Positions 1 to 8,823 are shown, numbered from the stretch's first letter. The stretch is 64,000 bases of DNA from Stappia sp. BW2 (GCF_008107695.1 NZ_VIRG01000052.1:1-64000), one strand, 5' to 3'. The notes: generated by a model not told the origin, from the sequence alone. Numbers and translations: made by a program.

Positions 1-211
1 TCAAGAGGAGGACCATGAAACAGCGGCGCTTGCAGCACGCCAAATCCGCTGCTTAACTGAAACCCAGATGTGCCAGACCCTCCTTTAGTCAGGCCGCTTG
101 ATGTCTCAATTTACCTGACGACGGACAATCTCTCAAATAAAACCAGCAGAATTCTCGAAGGCGACGAACTTACATTTGTGACGTTCTGCTCTGTCGGGAA
201 CCAATCCGAAT

Positions 212-1366
212 TCAAATCTCGGAAAAAAGGGCCTCAAGATCGTCCCACAGGTCTGCTGGGTCTTCGGTGCCTATGCTGATCCGCAGTATTGTCCGGTCGT
301 ACCAAGGGGTCACAAATTGTCGGGTGTTGCTTACGCTCATAGGGGCAACAAGGCTGCGTGTTCCACCCCAACTGGCACCAATGGCGAAGATGCGCAATCG
401 GTCGAGGCCACGATTGAGGCCAGCTTCGGAGTCGGCAGGCAGAACAACAGAGAACAAGCCATTTGCGCCGGCAAAATCCCGTTTCCAGATATCGTGACCT
501 TGATTGCCGGGAAGGGCAGGATGTAGAACCTCGCCGATATTCCCCTTTGCAGATAGCCGCTCGGCAAAATCTAGCGCTACTTTGCCGGCATGGGCCATGC
601 GTATCGCCATGGTCTCCATGCCCCGAAGCGCAAGCGAAGCCTCGTCGGGTGAAACGCCCAACCCAAGCATTTGCATTGTACCGCGCAATTTTTTTCGGAG
701 ATCCAGGTCGGAAACGCTGATTGAACCAAGCAGCAAGTCTGAGTGCCCGCCTGCATATTTGGTCAGCGCCTGCATCGAAAAATCGACGCCGTGTTTCAGA
801 GGCTTGAATAGCAAGGGTGTTGCCCAGGTATTGTCAATGCCGGTTTTGATGCCATGACGTTTGGCCTGGGAAACAACATAAGGCACATCCTGAACTTCCA
901 TCGTAGTTGAACCCGGACTTTCCAGCCAAATAAGTTTGACTGACGGGTCGATGAGATCTTCGAGATCGGAACCGTCAGGATGGTAGACACGGACCGAATT
1001 TCCCCGAGGCTCCAGAAAGTCCATACATAGGCCCTTCACAGGAGGATAGACGGAATCTGGTATCAGAACCGTATCACCAGGCTTGAGGACGGTGAGCATA
1101 ATGACCGCGATTGCGGTTTGGCCTGACGGTAGCAGAACCGTTCGAACGCCGCCTTCAAGCGCCGTCAGTTGGGCTTCGAGAGTACGTGTCGTCGGGGTTC
1201 CGTGCAGACCATAGGAGTATCCGTCCAGGTTGCGTTGTCCACGGTCGGCATATGCTGCAGCGCTGTCGAATACGATGGTTGATGCCCGATATGTGGCGAC
1301 CGCCAGACTAGAGAAGCCCTCCTCGGACACATTTGGATGAATGGTGCAGATTGACGCGTCACGCAT
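212..1366 (-). CDS. metC: Cystathionine beta-lyase-like PLP enzyme
   Basis: This 384-residue protein belongs to the Cys/Met-metabolism PLP enzymes (fold type I), which cleave cystathionine to homocysteine, pyruvate and ammonia in the cytoplasm. The motif ALTKYAGGHSD carries the predicted Schiff-base lysine K203. WLESPGS (near 147-153) and IDNTWATP (near 177-184, with D178) are further cofactor and active-site blocks. Length is normal for the family. An AGGAGA Shine-Dalgarno lies just upstream of the ATG. It is divergent from a LysR gene, which probably regulates it. Methionine gamma-lyase or cysteine desulfhydrase activity cannot be excluded from sequence, and C-S lyase activity would suit the sulfur-methylation genes 7 kb away. 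Family membership is sure; the exact substrate is inferred. Confidence 0.88.
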   Translation of the reverse strand: MRDASICTIHPNVSEEGFSSLAVATYRASTIVFDSAAAYADRGQRNLDGYSYGLHGTPTTRTLEAQLTALEGGVRTVLLPSGQTAIAVIMLTVLKPGDTVLIPDSVYPPVKGLCMDFLEPRGNSVRVYHPDGSDLEDLIDPSVKLIWLESPGSTTMEVQDVPYVVSQAKRHGIKTGIDNTWATPLLFKPLKHGVDFSMQALTKYAGGHSDLLLGSISVSDLDLRKKLRGTMQMLGLGVSPDEASLALRGMETMAIRMAHAGKVALDFAERLSAKGNIGEVLHPALPGNQGHDIWKRDFAGANGLFSVVLPADSEAGLNRGLDRLRIFAIGASWGGTRSLVAPMSVSNTRQFVTPWYDRTILRISIGTEDPADLWDDLEALFSEI

Positions 1367-1409
1367 GGAAATCTCCTGATTGATCTCACGCTATGGCATC
1401 AAATACAGT

Positions 1410-1446
1410 GTAGAAAATCTACTGATCTAACGGCATATGTATATGC
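1410..1446. promoter_or_regulatory. Inverted repeats in the metC-lysR divergent promoter
   Basis: Two palindromes lie in the 100-bp divergent intergenic region. The first is GTAGA-AAA-TCTAC (1410-1422) and the second is GCATAT-GT-ATATGC (1433-1446). LysR-type regulators normally bind such dyads between themselves and the gene they control, so these are candidate operators. The dyads are seen directly; the binding is inferred. Confidence 0.4.
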
Positions 1447-1466
1447 GTGGATGTAATAGGTAGTTC

Positions 1467-2363
1467 ATGAACTTCAGGCTTCTCGAGGCGTTCCATACGG
1501 TGATGATCTCCGGCTCAACGGTACGTGCCGCCGAGCTAATGAGAATAACTCAGCCAGCGGTGAGCCGCAGTATTGCCGAACTGGAAGTATCCCTTGGCTT
1601 CAGTCTATTCGACCGTGTTCGCGGTCGACTTGTTCCGACACCCGAGGGACAGTTGTTTTTCCGTGAGGTCAATGAGAGCTACAAAGGGTTGGATCGGCTT
1701 CGTGCGGCTGCGGCGACAATTCGCGACTTTGGTTCCGGGACGCTGCGCATCGGCTCGCTTGCTGCGATGAGCACATCGCTCCTGCCGCGAGCCATACAGC
1801 AATTCAGAGTGAGTAACCCGAAGATCAAGATTACCTATCAAGTCTCCAGTTCAGCTACGATCCGAAACATGGTGGCCGACGGAAATCTCGATATCGGTCT
1901 TGCGGCTGACGAAATAGACACCGCTGGAGTTGATGCTCAACTTTTTGCCAGCTCACCCGGTCTCATCGCCATGGCGCACGACAATCCATTGACACAGAAG
2001 AGTGTTGTCTCCCCGGAGGATCTTGCATCCGTGCCCTTCATCGGTCTTTCACCAGAAGATCGCGCTCGGCGTCGCCTGGAAGATGTGATGCGGGATGCAG
2101 GTGTGGATCTGAGCGTCATCGTTGAAACTCCAAACTCCTCCAGTGCCTGCGCCTTGGCTCTGAGCGGAGAGGCGGTCGGTCTGGTACATCCGATGGCCAC
2201 GGAAGGATTCATAGAAAAAGGGGGGGTACTTCGACCGTTTTACCCCGAGGTGCCGTTTCGCACCTATATCGTCTTCAGGCCTGACGCCCAAAGAGCAATC
2301 CTGGTACAGAAATTCACGACTATTCTCTACGAGATGCGCAATCAATTCGCTGTTGTGACTTGA
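1467..2363 (+). CDS. LysR-family transcriptional regulator
   Basis: This 298-residue LysR-type regulator has an N-terminal winged helix-turn-helix (about residues 1-60; STVRAAELMRITQPAVSRSI contains the recognition helix) and a C-terminal periplasmic-binding-like co-inducer domain (about 90-295). It is transcribed away from the cystathionine beta-lyase-like gene, the classic arrangement for a LysR protein controlling its divergent neighbour. The likely ligand is a sulfur amino acid or derivative, but this is inferred only from the neighbour. The ATG has a weak Shine-Dalgarno, which fits low expression and possible autoregulation through the dyads at 1410-1446. Confidence 0.92.
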   Translation: MNFRLLEAFHTVMISGSTVRAAELMRITQPAVSRSIAELEVSLGFSLFDRVRGRLVPTPEGQLFFREVNESYKGLDRLRAAAATIRDFGSGTLRIGSLAAMSTSLLPRAIQQFRVSNPKIKITYQVSSSATIRNMVADGNLDIGLAADEIDTAGVDAQLFASSPGLIAMAHDNPLTQKSVVSPEDLASVPFIGLSPEDRARRRLEDVMRDAGVDLSVIVETPNSSSACALALSGEAVGLVHPMATEGFIEKGGVLRPFYPEVPFRTYIVFRPDAQRAILVQKFTTILYEMRNQFAVVT

Positions 2364-2621
2364 AGATTTTGCATAAACTGAACGGTGCTCGGGTTTCTTG
2401 ATTACTATGCCTCTTAGAAATGACTGCTAGAAACCGGACAGGGCCCCTACCTGCCGTTCATCAGCTTATATGGCGCTGCGATGCAACCCGTCGAAGCCGC
2501 CATTCACTGCACCCGCGAAGATGGGTGGCCGCCAGGTGCCGGCAACGCGGACATTTATGCCGTTGAGAAATCTACAAGATTTTGTGCTATCGTCAGGTTT
2601 TCGAGGGTTGGAGAAACCAAA

Positions 2622-3110
2622 ATGACGTCTACCCAAGGTGGATGCCTGTGCGGAGAGCTCAGGTACGAGGTTCAAAAGCAACCAGCGAGAACGACCATGT
2701 GCCACTGCAAATTCTGTCAGCGGGCCACCGGTGGCGCATACTTGGTCGAACCGGTTTTCGAGAGCGCGGATTTCACAGTAATCCGAGGCACACCAAAGCG
2801 TTACACACATCTATCCGAGGGTAGCGGAAAGAAAGTTTATATACATTTCTGCGACAACTGCGGAACAAAGTTGTTTTTGACTTTCGAGCGTTTCGAAGGT
2901 TTCGTCGGCGTTTACGGTGGAACGTTGGACGACCCCAACTGGCTGAAAATTACCCCGGAGAACTCCAAGCATATATTCTTGGGAGTTGCTCAGAGGGGTA
3001 CAGTAATTCCGCCGCATTTCGACACCTTCGACAAACATGCAACTGAAAATGATGGCACTCCGATAGCCGCGACTGTCTATGACGAACCTCACATCATTGG
3101 GAAGATGTGA
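2622..3110 (+). CDS. GFA (glutathione-dependent formaldehyde-activating)/CENP-V family protein
   Basis: This is a 162-residue zinc protein of the GFA/CENP-V fold. Cysteine ligands are visible in GGCLCGELRYEV (C8, C10), CHCKFCQ (C27, C29, C32) and HFCDNCGTKL, the usual pattern for two zinc sites. The ATG at 2622 was preferred to an in-frame ATG at 2481 because the domain begins immediately after it and the 47 extra residues resemble no family member. Members were named after a glutathione-S-hydroxymethyl synthase, but most have no proven reaction, so substrate and pathway are unknown. It stands alone, with no obvious operon partner. Confidence 0.85.
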   Translation: MTSTQGGCLCGELRYEVQKQPARTTMCHCKFCQRATGGAYLVEPVFESADFTVIRGTPKRYTHLSEGSGKKVYIHFCDNCGTKLFLTFERFEGFVGVYGGTLDDPNWLKITPENSKHIFLGVAQRGTVIPPHFDTFDKHATENDGTPIAATVYDEPHIIGKM

Positions 3111-3414
3111 CGCGGTTCTACTTCCGCTTCGGGCTCCAAGCGGCCTTGCGGCCGCGCGGCGGGCCTGCCATATCCGGTTGATACGGTTACGTCGCTTCCG
3201 GCCCGGAGCTGTCGTTCGCCTGGTTCCACTTCGCTGTGGTGCGGCCAGTGGCAGGAGACATTCACTGCAACTGCTCAACCAGGTAATTCGGCAAGGTCGG
3301 CAGCGCGAGACAAAGCGATCATTCCAACGTGGAGCCTGATGTCGGCTTACAGTAACGCGGTACCAAGCATGATAATCGCATGCGTCCCCCACCGGCCGTT
3401 CGTGATCTTCGCCG
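3111..3414. other. Non-coding gap with decayed repeat
   Basis: These 304 bases between the GFA gene and the TetR gene contain no convincing reading frame. The middle is occupied by one copy of a roughly 100-bp dispersed repeat (3208-3307). The rest looks like degraded sequence. Confidence 0.5.
3208..3307 (+). repeat. Dispersed ~100-bp repeat, copy 1
   Basis: This segment aligns without gaps to 5008-5107, with about 88% identity counted by eye. The 3' half, including AACCAGGTAATTCGGCAAGG, is identical in both copies. The copies are exactly 1,800 bp apart in the same orientation and bracket the TetR-SDR pair. A weaker partial match occurs near 2473-2512 (the word GCTGCGATGC and neighbours). 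It has no coding potential and its function is unknown. Confidence 0.75.
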
Positions 3415-4011
3415 CTATCTCGACTTTAATCCGTCCATGAAGATGTTGACGACGCGCCTGGTGTGATCGGGGCGGGCAGTTCTGGCGGGCATGGACAGGT
3501 TTGCGACTGCGCTGATGATGTCGTCGGCATCGAGGTCCGTGCGGATTTCACCAGCTTTTGCGGCACGTTCGAGAAGCTGGCTTAGCGCAGGTCGCAACCG
3601 CGCATCAAAATAGGCGGGCAGCGTCTCAAAAGCAGGATTGCCCGAATGCAGTGCGCTGGCCAACCCGCGCTTGGTAGCTATGAACTCCGAATATCGATGC
3701 AGCCATGCCGCAAGAGCCTCCAAAGGTGGATGGTTTTCCGCCAAGGCGGGCGCGGCGTCGGCGCAGGAATCGACCTCGTTGCGGAAAACGGCGGCGATCA
3801 GGTCACCGCGCTTTGGGAAATGACGGTAGAATGTGCCGGTGCCGACACCCGCCTTGCCCGTAATATCGCGAACCGGCGCATCTACCCCCGAGCTTGCGAA
3901 AACGTCCCTCGCTGCCTGTACCAGGGCGTTGAAACTGCGCTTCGCATCGGTCCGCCTGGCCCGGTCTTTGGTGTCCGACCCGTCCGGTTCGGTTGGGTGT
4001 TCAGATGACAT
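3415..4011 (-). CDS. TetR-family transcriptional repressor
   Basis: This 198-residue regulator has a TetR DNA-binding domain at about residues 24-75; ITGKAGVGTGTFYRHFPKRG is the typical HTH with the conserved TFYRHF block. The C-terminal ligand domain resembles those of SDR-linked TetR regulators. It is divergent from the SDR gene at 4135, and two palindromes in the intergenic region are strong candidate operators. By family behaviour it should repress both itself and the dehydrogenase until a small hydrophobic ligand or aldehyde binds. The ligand is not predictable from sequence. Confidence 0.92.
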   Translation of the reverse strand: MSSEHPTEPDGSDTKDRARRTDAKRSFNALVQAARDVFASSGVDAPVRDITGKAGVGTGTFYRHFPKRGDLIAAVFRNEVDSCADAAPALAENHPPLEALAAWLHRYSEFIATKRGLASALHSGNPAFETLPAYFDARLRPALSQLLERAAKAGEIRTDLDADDIISAVANLSMPARTARPDHTRRVVNIFMDGLKSR

Positions 4012-4033
4012 AGGCCATCACCTCTTGATAAAC

Positions 4034-4072
4034 GGAACATTGTTCCATATATGGTGGACGGAACAATGTTCC
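4034..4072. promoter_or_regulatory. Twin TetR operators
   Basis: Two near-identical palindromes are seen: GGAACATTGTTCC (4034-4046) and GGAACAATGTTCC (4060-4072; with flanks CGGAACAATGTTCCG is a perfect 15-bp dyad). Their centres are 26 bp apart, about two and a half helical turns. They lie between the divergent tetR and SDR genes, so the TetR protein is the obvious candidate to bind them. Binding is inferred. Confidence 0.85.
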
Positions 4073-4134
4073 GCTTTCTTGGATACCGCATCGCGATGGC
4101 TTTGGCCACAGCTTCACACGGCAAGGAGATCGTC

Positions 4135-4884
4135 ATGCCAAATAAGGAAATTGCCCTCGTCACCGGAGCCAATAAGGGCATCGGCCTTCAGATTGCGACG
4201 GAGCTCGCCGCAATAGGTCTGACAGTGATCATTGGCGCGCGAGATCCAGAGAAGGGAGCAAAGGCCGCCAATAGCATCGAAGGCGACATTCATGTCGTCC
4301 AACTCGACGTCACCGACCGAACCTCTGTCGAGGCCGCGGCTGCGTATATCGGCGCAGAGTTCGATCATCTAGACGTGCTGGTGAATAATGCCGGGATCGT
4401 GCGGCCCGGTTCGTCCAGCGATCCTTTCCCGACCGACTTCAGCTTCAACGATCTGACCAAGGCACCGATGGATGCGGTTCGCGAGGTCTGGGAAACGAAC
4501 GTCTTTGGTCTTATCACCGTGACGCAGGCGATGTTGCCGCTGCTGCGCAAGAGCGCGGCGGCGCGGATCGTCAACATAGGCAGCACAGGCGGATCGCTGT
4601 CCTGGAATTCCAGACCCGACAACGATCATCGCAAAATGTTCGGCACCTATTCGACCTCGAAGTCGGCGGCGCATGCGGTATCGCTCGCATTTGCGTTCGC
4701 GCTTGAAGAAGAAGGTATCAAGGTCAACATCGCTTGCCCCGGCCATACGGCGACGGCGCTCAATAACTTTTCTGGGGCGCGCAGTATCCAGGAAGGCGCG
4801 CGCGAAGCGGTGCGATTGGCGATGGTGGGACCGGATGGACCGACTGGCACATTTTCGGACGAAGACGGTCCGGTCGAATGGTAG
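4135..4884 (+). CDS. SDR-family NAD(P)-dependent oxidoreductase
   Basis: This is a classical short-chain dehydrogenase of 249 residues. The Rossmann motif TGANKGIG is near the N-terminus, NNAG appears mid-protein, and the YSTSKSA segment carries the catalytic Tyr and Lys. TGANKGIG is typical of carbonyl-reductase-like members that reduce aldehydes, ketones or quinones. The ATG at 4135 was chosen because AAGGAG lies 7-12 bases upstream and the motif follows directly; an upstream in-frame ATG at 4051 lies within the operator region. Divergence from a TetR gene suggests an inducible detoxification role, which is inferred. The substrate is unknown. Confidence 0.9.
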   Translation: MPNKEIALVTGANKGIGLQIATELAAIGLTVIIGARDPEKGAKAANSIEGDIHVVQLDVTDRTSVEAAAAYIGAEFDHLDVLVNNAGIVRPGSSSDPFPTDFSFNDLTKAPMDAVREVWETNVFGLITVTQAMLPLLRKSAAARIVNIGSTGGSLSWNSRPDNDHRKMFGTYSTSKSAAHAVSLAFAFALEEEGIKVNIACPGHTATALNNFSGARSIQEGAREAVRLAMVGPDGPTGTFSDEDGPVEW

Positions 4885-5007
4885 TGGTGCATGCAGCCGT
4901 TCGCTGCGCCGAAGAACTTAGGTAGTTTGGACTCTAAGCGGACTTGCGGCGCCACAGCATCCCGATCCTGACCTTGGCTGGTGTCTGGTCGACACAAAAG
5001 GCCCACT

Positions 5008-5107
5008 GCTGCCGTTCGACCGGTTCCACTTCGCTGCGATGCGGCCAGTCGAAGGAGACATTCGCTATAACTGCTCAACCAGGTAATTCGGCAAGGTCGG
5101 CAGCGCG
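5008..5107 (+). repeat. Dispersed ~100-bp repeat, copy 2
   Basis: This is the second copy of the element at 3208-3307, in the same orientation. It lies in the 320-bp gap (4885-5204) between the convergent SDR and GlxA-type genes. The remainder of that gap has no visible coding potential. Confidence 0.75.
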
Positions 5108-5204
5108 GACATAGTGTGAGTTCGCTGTGCCTGCGCCAAAGACTGCTTTGAAGTTTCTTCTGCATCAAAGTCGGCCAACCCTGACAGCAACGCGGCTCTT
5201 ATTG

Positions 5205-6242
5205 TCATCTCGTCGCAATTGGCTTGGCAATCTGTGAAATACGTTGGAATTTTCTTCGATACGCAGCGGGTGAAATGCCGACGCCCCGCTTAAATACCCG
5301 ACGGAAGGAAGCAGGGTCTTCGTAACCAACTGCACCACCAACATCGTCTACAGCTTGGACATCGGTTTCAAGCATCTGCTTCGCTTCTTCTATCCTGAGC
5401 GCCTGAACATATTCTATGGGGGCAAAACCAGTTACGGAACGGAATCGGCGTGAGAAGGTCCGAGGGTTCAGGCCGGATCGTTGAACCATTTGCTCGACCG
5501 GTTTAGTGAGGGCGTAATTGTCAGCTATCCAAACCTGGCAGTCAGAAATTTGCGCATCCGAGGTTTCCATTGGACGCGTCATGACTGAGTAAGGTGACTG
5601 GCCTTCGGAGTGGCCACTGATCAGAAAAACCTTGGCGGTTTCAATCGCATGCTGGTATCCGCAAAACTTGGCGATCAGGTAGACAGCCAGGTCGTGCCAC
5701 GCGCTGACCCCACCCGCCGTGACAATGCGGTCAGCTTCGGCGGCCAAACACAAGATGGATTCATTGCGAAAAGCGACTTCCGGATAGTTGCGTTGAAACA
5801 TATCACGGTACGCCCAATGCGCTGTCGCCTCTTTCCCGTCCAAGAGCCCAGCTTCCGCAAGAAGCAGAGATCCTGAACAGACGGATGTAAGCATAGCCCC
5901 ATCCATGTGCATCTTTTGCAACCATGAAATTTCGCGGGGGTATCGACCCTTGGGTACATCGTAGATCGACGTGTACATATCACAAATAACAACGGCATCA
6001 GGTGTCGCTTGATTGTTGGCCGACATGTGCGGTTCAACCGGAATATTCCCGATACAATGAAACGGTTTGCCGTCTGCCGACGCAATCTTGATGTCCAACA
6101 GTTCGTCGCCTGGCGACCCTGACACCATGTCGGAATAAACGGCACCTACAGATTGCAAGACATCATATAGCCCATAGAGAACGGATGCTGATGTTTCTGG
6201 TGCGGCAAGCAGCACGATCAGGGGCTTCTCAGAGCGTTTCAT
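5205..6242 (-). CDS. GlxA-type AraC-family transcriptional regulator
   Basis: This 345-residue protein has an N-terminal DJ-1/PfpI-like (class I glutaminase amidotransferase) domain, about residues 8-200, with VCSGSLLLAEAGLLDG at the nucleophile elbow. A C-terminal AraC double helix-turn-helix (about 240-335) ends in VGYEDPASFRRVFKRGVG and SPAAYRR, the AraC signature. GlxA-type regulators usually activate catabolic operons, sensing small amines or amino-acid derivatives through the DJ-1 domain, which is generally not catalytic. It is divergent from the FAD-linked oxidase at 6387, its most likely target. The ligand is unknown. Confidence 0.92.
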   Translation of the reverse strand: MKRSEKPLIVLLAAPETSASVLYGLYDVLQSVGAVYSDMVSGSPGDELLDIKIASADGKPFHCIGNIPVEPHMSANNQATPDAVVICDMYTSIYDVPKGRYPREISWLQKMHMDGAMLTSVCSGSLLLAEAGLLDGKEATAHWAYRDMFQRNYPEVAFRNESILCLAAEADRIVTAGGVSAWHDLAVYLIAKFCGYQHAIETAKVFLISGHSEGQSPYSVMTRPMETSDAQISDCQVWIADNYALTKPVEQMVQRSGLNPRTFSRRFRSVTGFAPIEYVQALRIEEAKQMLETDVQAVDDVGGAVGYEDPASFRRVFKRGVGISPAAYRRKFQRISQIAKPIATR

Positions 6243-6386
6243 TTCTCACCTTGTCAAATTCGGCACGGTATTGACAGATTTTGCATAGTCATCTGTCCAG
6301 TATGCCTTGTGCTTGACCGTAATGCCACTCCGCACAGCCATTTTGTCGGGATAGCCTGATCTCACGTTTTGAAAAGGAAGAACAAA

Positions 6387-7781
6387 ATGGATGACTCCAT
6401 GACCAGGTTGGATACGCCGACACATAAGTTCGGTGGTGAGATGATTGGCCCAGAAGACGCACGGTTTGATGATGCGCGGGGTGTTTGGAATGCGATGATT
6501 GATCGCCGCCCTGCGCTGATCGCCCGGTGCAAGACAACTGACGACGTGCAGACTGCGGTCAAGCTCGCGGTTGCCCGTGAGCTGCCCATTGCAATTCGTG
6601 GTGGTGGACACAATGTTGCGGGCCATGCCGTCTGTGACGGTGGCGTCGTGATCGACCTTTCGCATATGCGCGGAGTGACGGTCGATGCATCTGCACGGGT
6701 GGCAAAGGTGCAAGGCGGCGCGTTGTGGCGTGATGTGGATGCCGCCACGCAGGCACATGGCCTGGCGACACCGGGTGGCTTGATTTCAGACACTGGCGTC
6801 GCGGGATTGACGCTATCGGGTGGCATCGGATGGCTGCGCGCTCAGCATGGTTTGGCAATCGACAATCTGGTTGCCGCTGATGTGGTCACCGCCGATGGAT
6901 CTTTGATCCATACAAGTGCGGACGAGAACCCCGAGCTGCTATGGGCGTTGCAAGGTGGTGGCGGCAACTTTGGTGTCGTGGTCCAGTTCGAGTTCAAGCT
7001 GCACTCTATCGGTCCGGAGGTCATGTTCGCGGCCCCGATCTACCTGGTCGAAGACGGCCCCGAGCCAATTCGCGCATGGCGCGACTTTCTTGCCGAACAT
7101 GGCGATAGAGTTGGGTCGCTATGCGAATTTTCCACCGCAGGGGGCGAGGATTTCCCCGAGGAGCACTGGGGCAAGCGGGTCTATACGCTGGCGTGCGTCT
7201 TCAATGGGGACGCCGCTGAAGGTGAAGCGCTCCTTCAGCCCCTTCGCGAGCTTGGCGAAATGTCGACCGATTTTTCCGGGCGAATGAACTACTGTGATGT
7301 GCAACAACTGTTCGACGCGCTCATGCCCGCCGGAGATTTTCGCTGCTACTGGAAAGCCCGCTATCTGACTGATCTGAAAGATGAGATGATTGACCTTGCC
7401 ATGGCCAACGCTCTGGCAGCGCCTTCGGATAACTCACTTTCATCGCTTTGGAACTTTGGTGGAGCGACTGCGAAAGTAGCAGCGGACGCTACTGCGTTTG
7501 GCGACCGATCCATGGGGTGGATGTATTCACTGGATGGCGTGTGGTCCGATCCCGGTGACGATGATGCGAACATTGCCTGGTCTCGTGAAGGCTGGTCCAA
7601 CTCCGAACGATTTGGCCATCATGGTCGCGCTTACCTTAACTTTCCAGGACATGGTGAAGACAACGCGGCGCTGACACGGACAAGCTTTGGACCAAGCTAT
7701 GAACGGCTTGTTGAAATAAAGACCAAATACGATCCGCAAAACCGGTTCCGCTTCAACCAGAATATCGCACCGGAGACTTAA
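6387..7781 (+). CDS. FAD-binding oxidoreductase, berberine-bridge-like (PCMH family)
   Basis: This 464-residue flavoprotein has a PCMH-type FAD domain. AIRGGGHNVAGHAV carries the histidine expected to bind FAD covalently, and GGGGNFGVVVQFEF is the second FAD block. The C-terminal BBE segment (YLNFPGHGED ... YDPQNRFRFNQNI) is intact. No cysteine sits at the second covalent site (GLISDTGVAG), so FAD is probably held by a single covalent bond. The start at 6387 follows AAGGAAG; an in-frame TTG at 6369 lies upstream of this site. Such enzymes oxidise sugars, alcohols or alkaloid-like compounds with O2. Divergence from the GlxA-type gene suggests inducible catabolism; the substrate is unknown. Confidence 0.88.
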   Translation: MDDSMTRLDTPTHKFGGEMIGPEDARFDDARGVWNAMIDRRPALIARCKTTDDVQTAVKLAVARELPIAIRGGGHNVAGHAVCDGGVVIDLSHMRGVTVDASARVAKVQGGALWRDVDAATQAHGLATPGGLISDTGVAGLTLSGGIGWLRAQHGLAIDNLVAADVVTADGSLIHTSADENPELLWALQGGGGNFGVVVQFEFKLHSIGPEVMFAAPIYLVEDGPEPIRAWRDFLAEHGDRVGSLCEFSTAGGEDFPEEHWGKRVYTLACVFNGDAAEGEALLQPLRELGEMSTDFSGRMNYCDVQQLFDALMPAGDFRCYWKARYLTDLKDEMIDLAMANALAAPSDNSLSSLWNFGGATAKVAADATAFGDRSMGWMYSLDGVWSDPGDDDANIAWSREGWSNSERFGHHGRAYLNFPGHGEDNAALTRTSFGPSYERLVEIKTKYDPQNRFRFNQNIAPET

Positions 7782-7783
7782 GA

Positions 7784-7960
7784 TCAGCGCACCTCCTCGC
7801 CAACGACACACATCTCGAAGAAGGCAAGCCTGACGAACTGGCACACCGGCAGGTTGATATTCGGGCGGCCTTCTCGAAAACAAATGTCTTTGGCGACTGT
7901 TGTGGCACCGATTACCGGCAGGTGTCGCAGGTTCGTAGCGCGATATCGCGGCCAATTGTT
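7784..7960 (+). pseudogene. Relic C-terminus of homocysteine S-methyltransferase
   Basis: From 7811 one frame reads HLEEGKPDELAHRQVDIRAA and then NVFGDCCGTDY. This matches residues 266-300 of the intact homocysteine S-methyltransferase at 8875-9819 (HLDEGNPDELARQYVGIRSA ... NVFGGCCGTDH). Only the last 50 or so codons remain, with no start codon and nothing recognisable upstream, because the FAD oxidase ends at 7781. After about 7954 the similarity stops, although the frame stays open to 8060. The zinc-ligand pair CC is preserved. It is either a decayed tandem copy or the scar of a replacement. Confidence 0.8.
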
Positions 7961-8073
7961 GCGACAAGGGTCGAAACCGGGACCACAGCGCGCGCTATCC
8001 AAGATTCAATCGGCAATAGAGGAGGCGTGAAGCGCGCGCCTCCGCGCCTTCAATTCCAGTAACGGAGACCGCC

Positions 8074-8823
8074 ATGCTTCGCGCATTCATCATGATGTAT
8101 GCCATTGCATCCTACGTCGCCTTCCTGGCGGTATGCCTGTGGCTTATGGCATTTCTGCTTGATGTCGGTTCTATCCGAACCAACGAAACCGGCACACCAG
8201 CGATTCATGCCGCGGCAATAGATGTTCTGCTGATTTCGCTGTTTGGCTTGGTCCACAGCGTGATGGCGCGACCGGCGTTCAAGCGGCATTGGACAAGGAT
8301 CATCCCAAAAGCGGCCGAACGCGCCACCTACGTTTTGCAATCCTCAGTGCTATTGGCGGTGATCATGCTGTTCTGGCAACCAATTCCTTTCGTGATCTGG
8401 AACGCTGAAGGCGCGGCCAAACTCTTGATGCTGGCCGTCTTCTTTGGTGGGTGGGGGTTGATCGTGATCGCCATCTTCGCCCTTGACCATTTTGAATTCA
8501 CCGGTCTGCGCCAAGCCTGGAGCCATTTTGACGGCTCCGCGATACCCACTCCCCTGTTCCGCACACCGCTGCTCTACCGGATCGTGCGCCACCCGCTGCA
8601 ACTCGGCATTGTGCTGGTGGTCTTTTCCGTGCCGGAATTGACCGGCGGCGGTCTGCTCTTCGCGAGCTCAATGCTGGCCTACACCCTGATCGGTCTTCGG
8701 TTCGAAGAGCGCGCCCTTCTGCGCGAATTCGGTGAGGAATACGCCGTTTACCGCCGGCGCGTGCCGATGCTGGTGCCGCGCCTGCCAGTGATATCGAGCG
8801 CAATTGCGAAACACCGCACGTGA
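8074..8823 (+). CDS. mddA: MddA-like methanethiol S-methyltransferase (NnrU-like membrane protein)
   Basis: This 249-residue integral membrane protein has about five or six hydrophobic helices and resembles the NnrU/isoprenylcysteine methyltransferase fold. Blocks remembered as typical of MddA are present: LVHSVMARPAFKRHWTR, LFRTPLLYRIVRHPLQLG, and near the end RFEERALLREFGEEYAVYRRR with PMLVP. MddA uses S-adenosylmethionine to turn methanethiol into dimethyl sulfide. It is followed after 51 bp by a homocysteine S-methyltransferase, which supports a role in methylated-sulfur metabolism, perhaps methanethiol disposal. The family call is good; the reaction is inferred from similarity recalled rather than searched. 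Confidence 0.75.
   Translation: MLRAFIMMYAIASYVAFLAVCLWLMAFLLDVGSIRTNETGTPAIHAAAIDVLLISLFGLVHSVMARPAFKRHWTRIIPKAAERATYVLQSSVLLAVIMLFWQPIPFVIWNAEGAAKLLMLAVFFGGWGLIVIAIFALDHFEFTGLRQAWSHFDGSAIPTPLFRTPLLYRIVRHPLQLGIVLVVFSVPELTGGGLLFASSMLAYTLIGLRFEERALLREFGEEYAVYRRRVPMLVPRLPVISSAIAKHRT

Noticed and set aside
15-56. Thirteen-codon frame after a strong AGGAGG site at the window start
   Set aside because: Too short to support as a gene; it may be the tail or a start fragment of something outside the window.
2481-2621. N-terminal extension of the GFA protein
   Set aside because: The extra 47 codons lie in repeat-like sequence and the domain begins just after the ATG at 2622.
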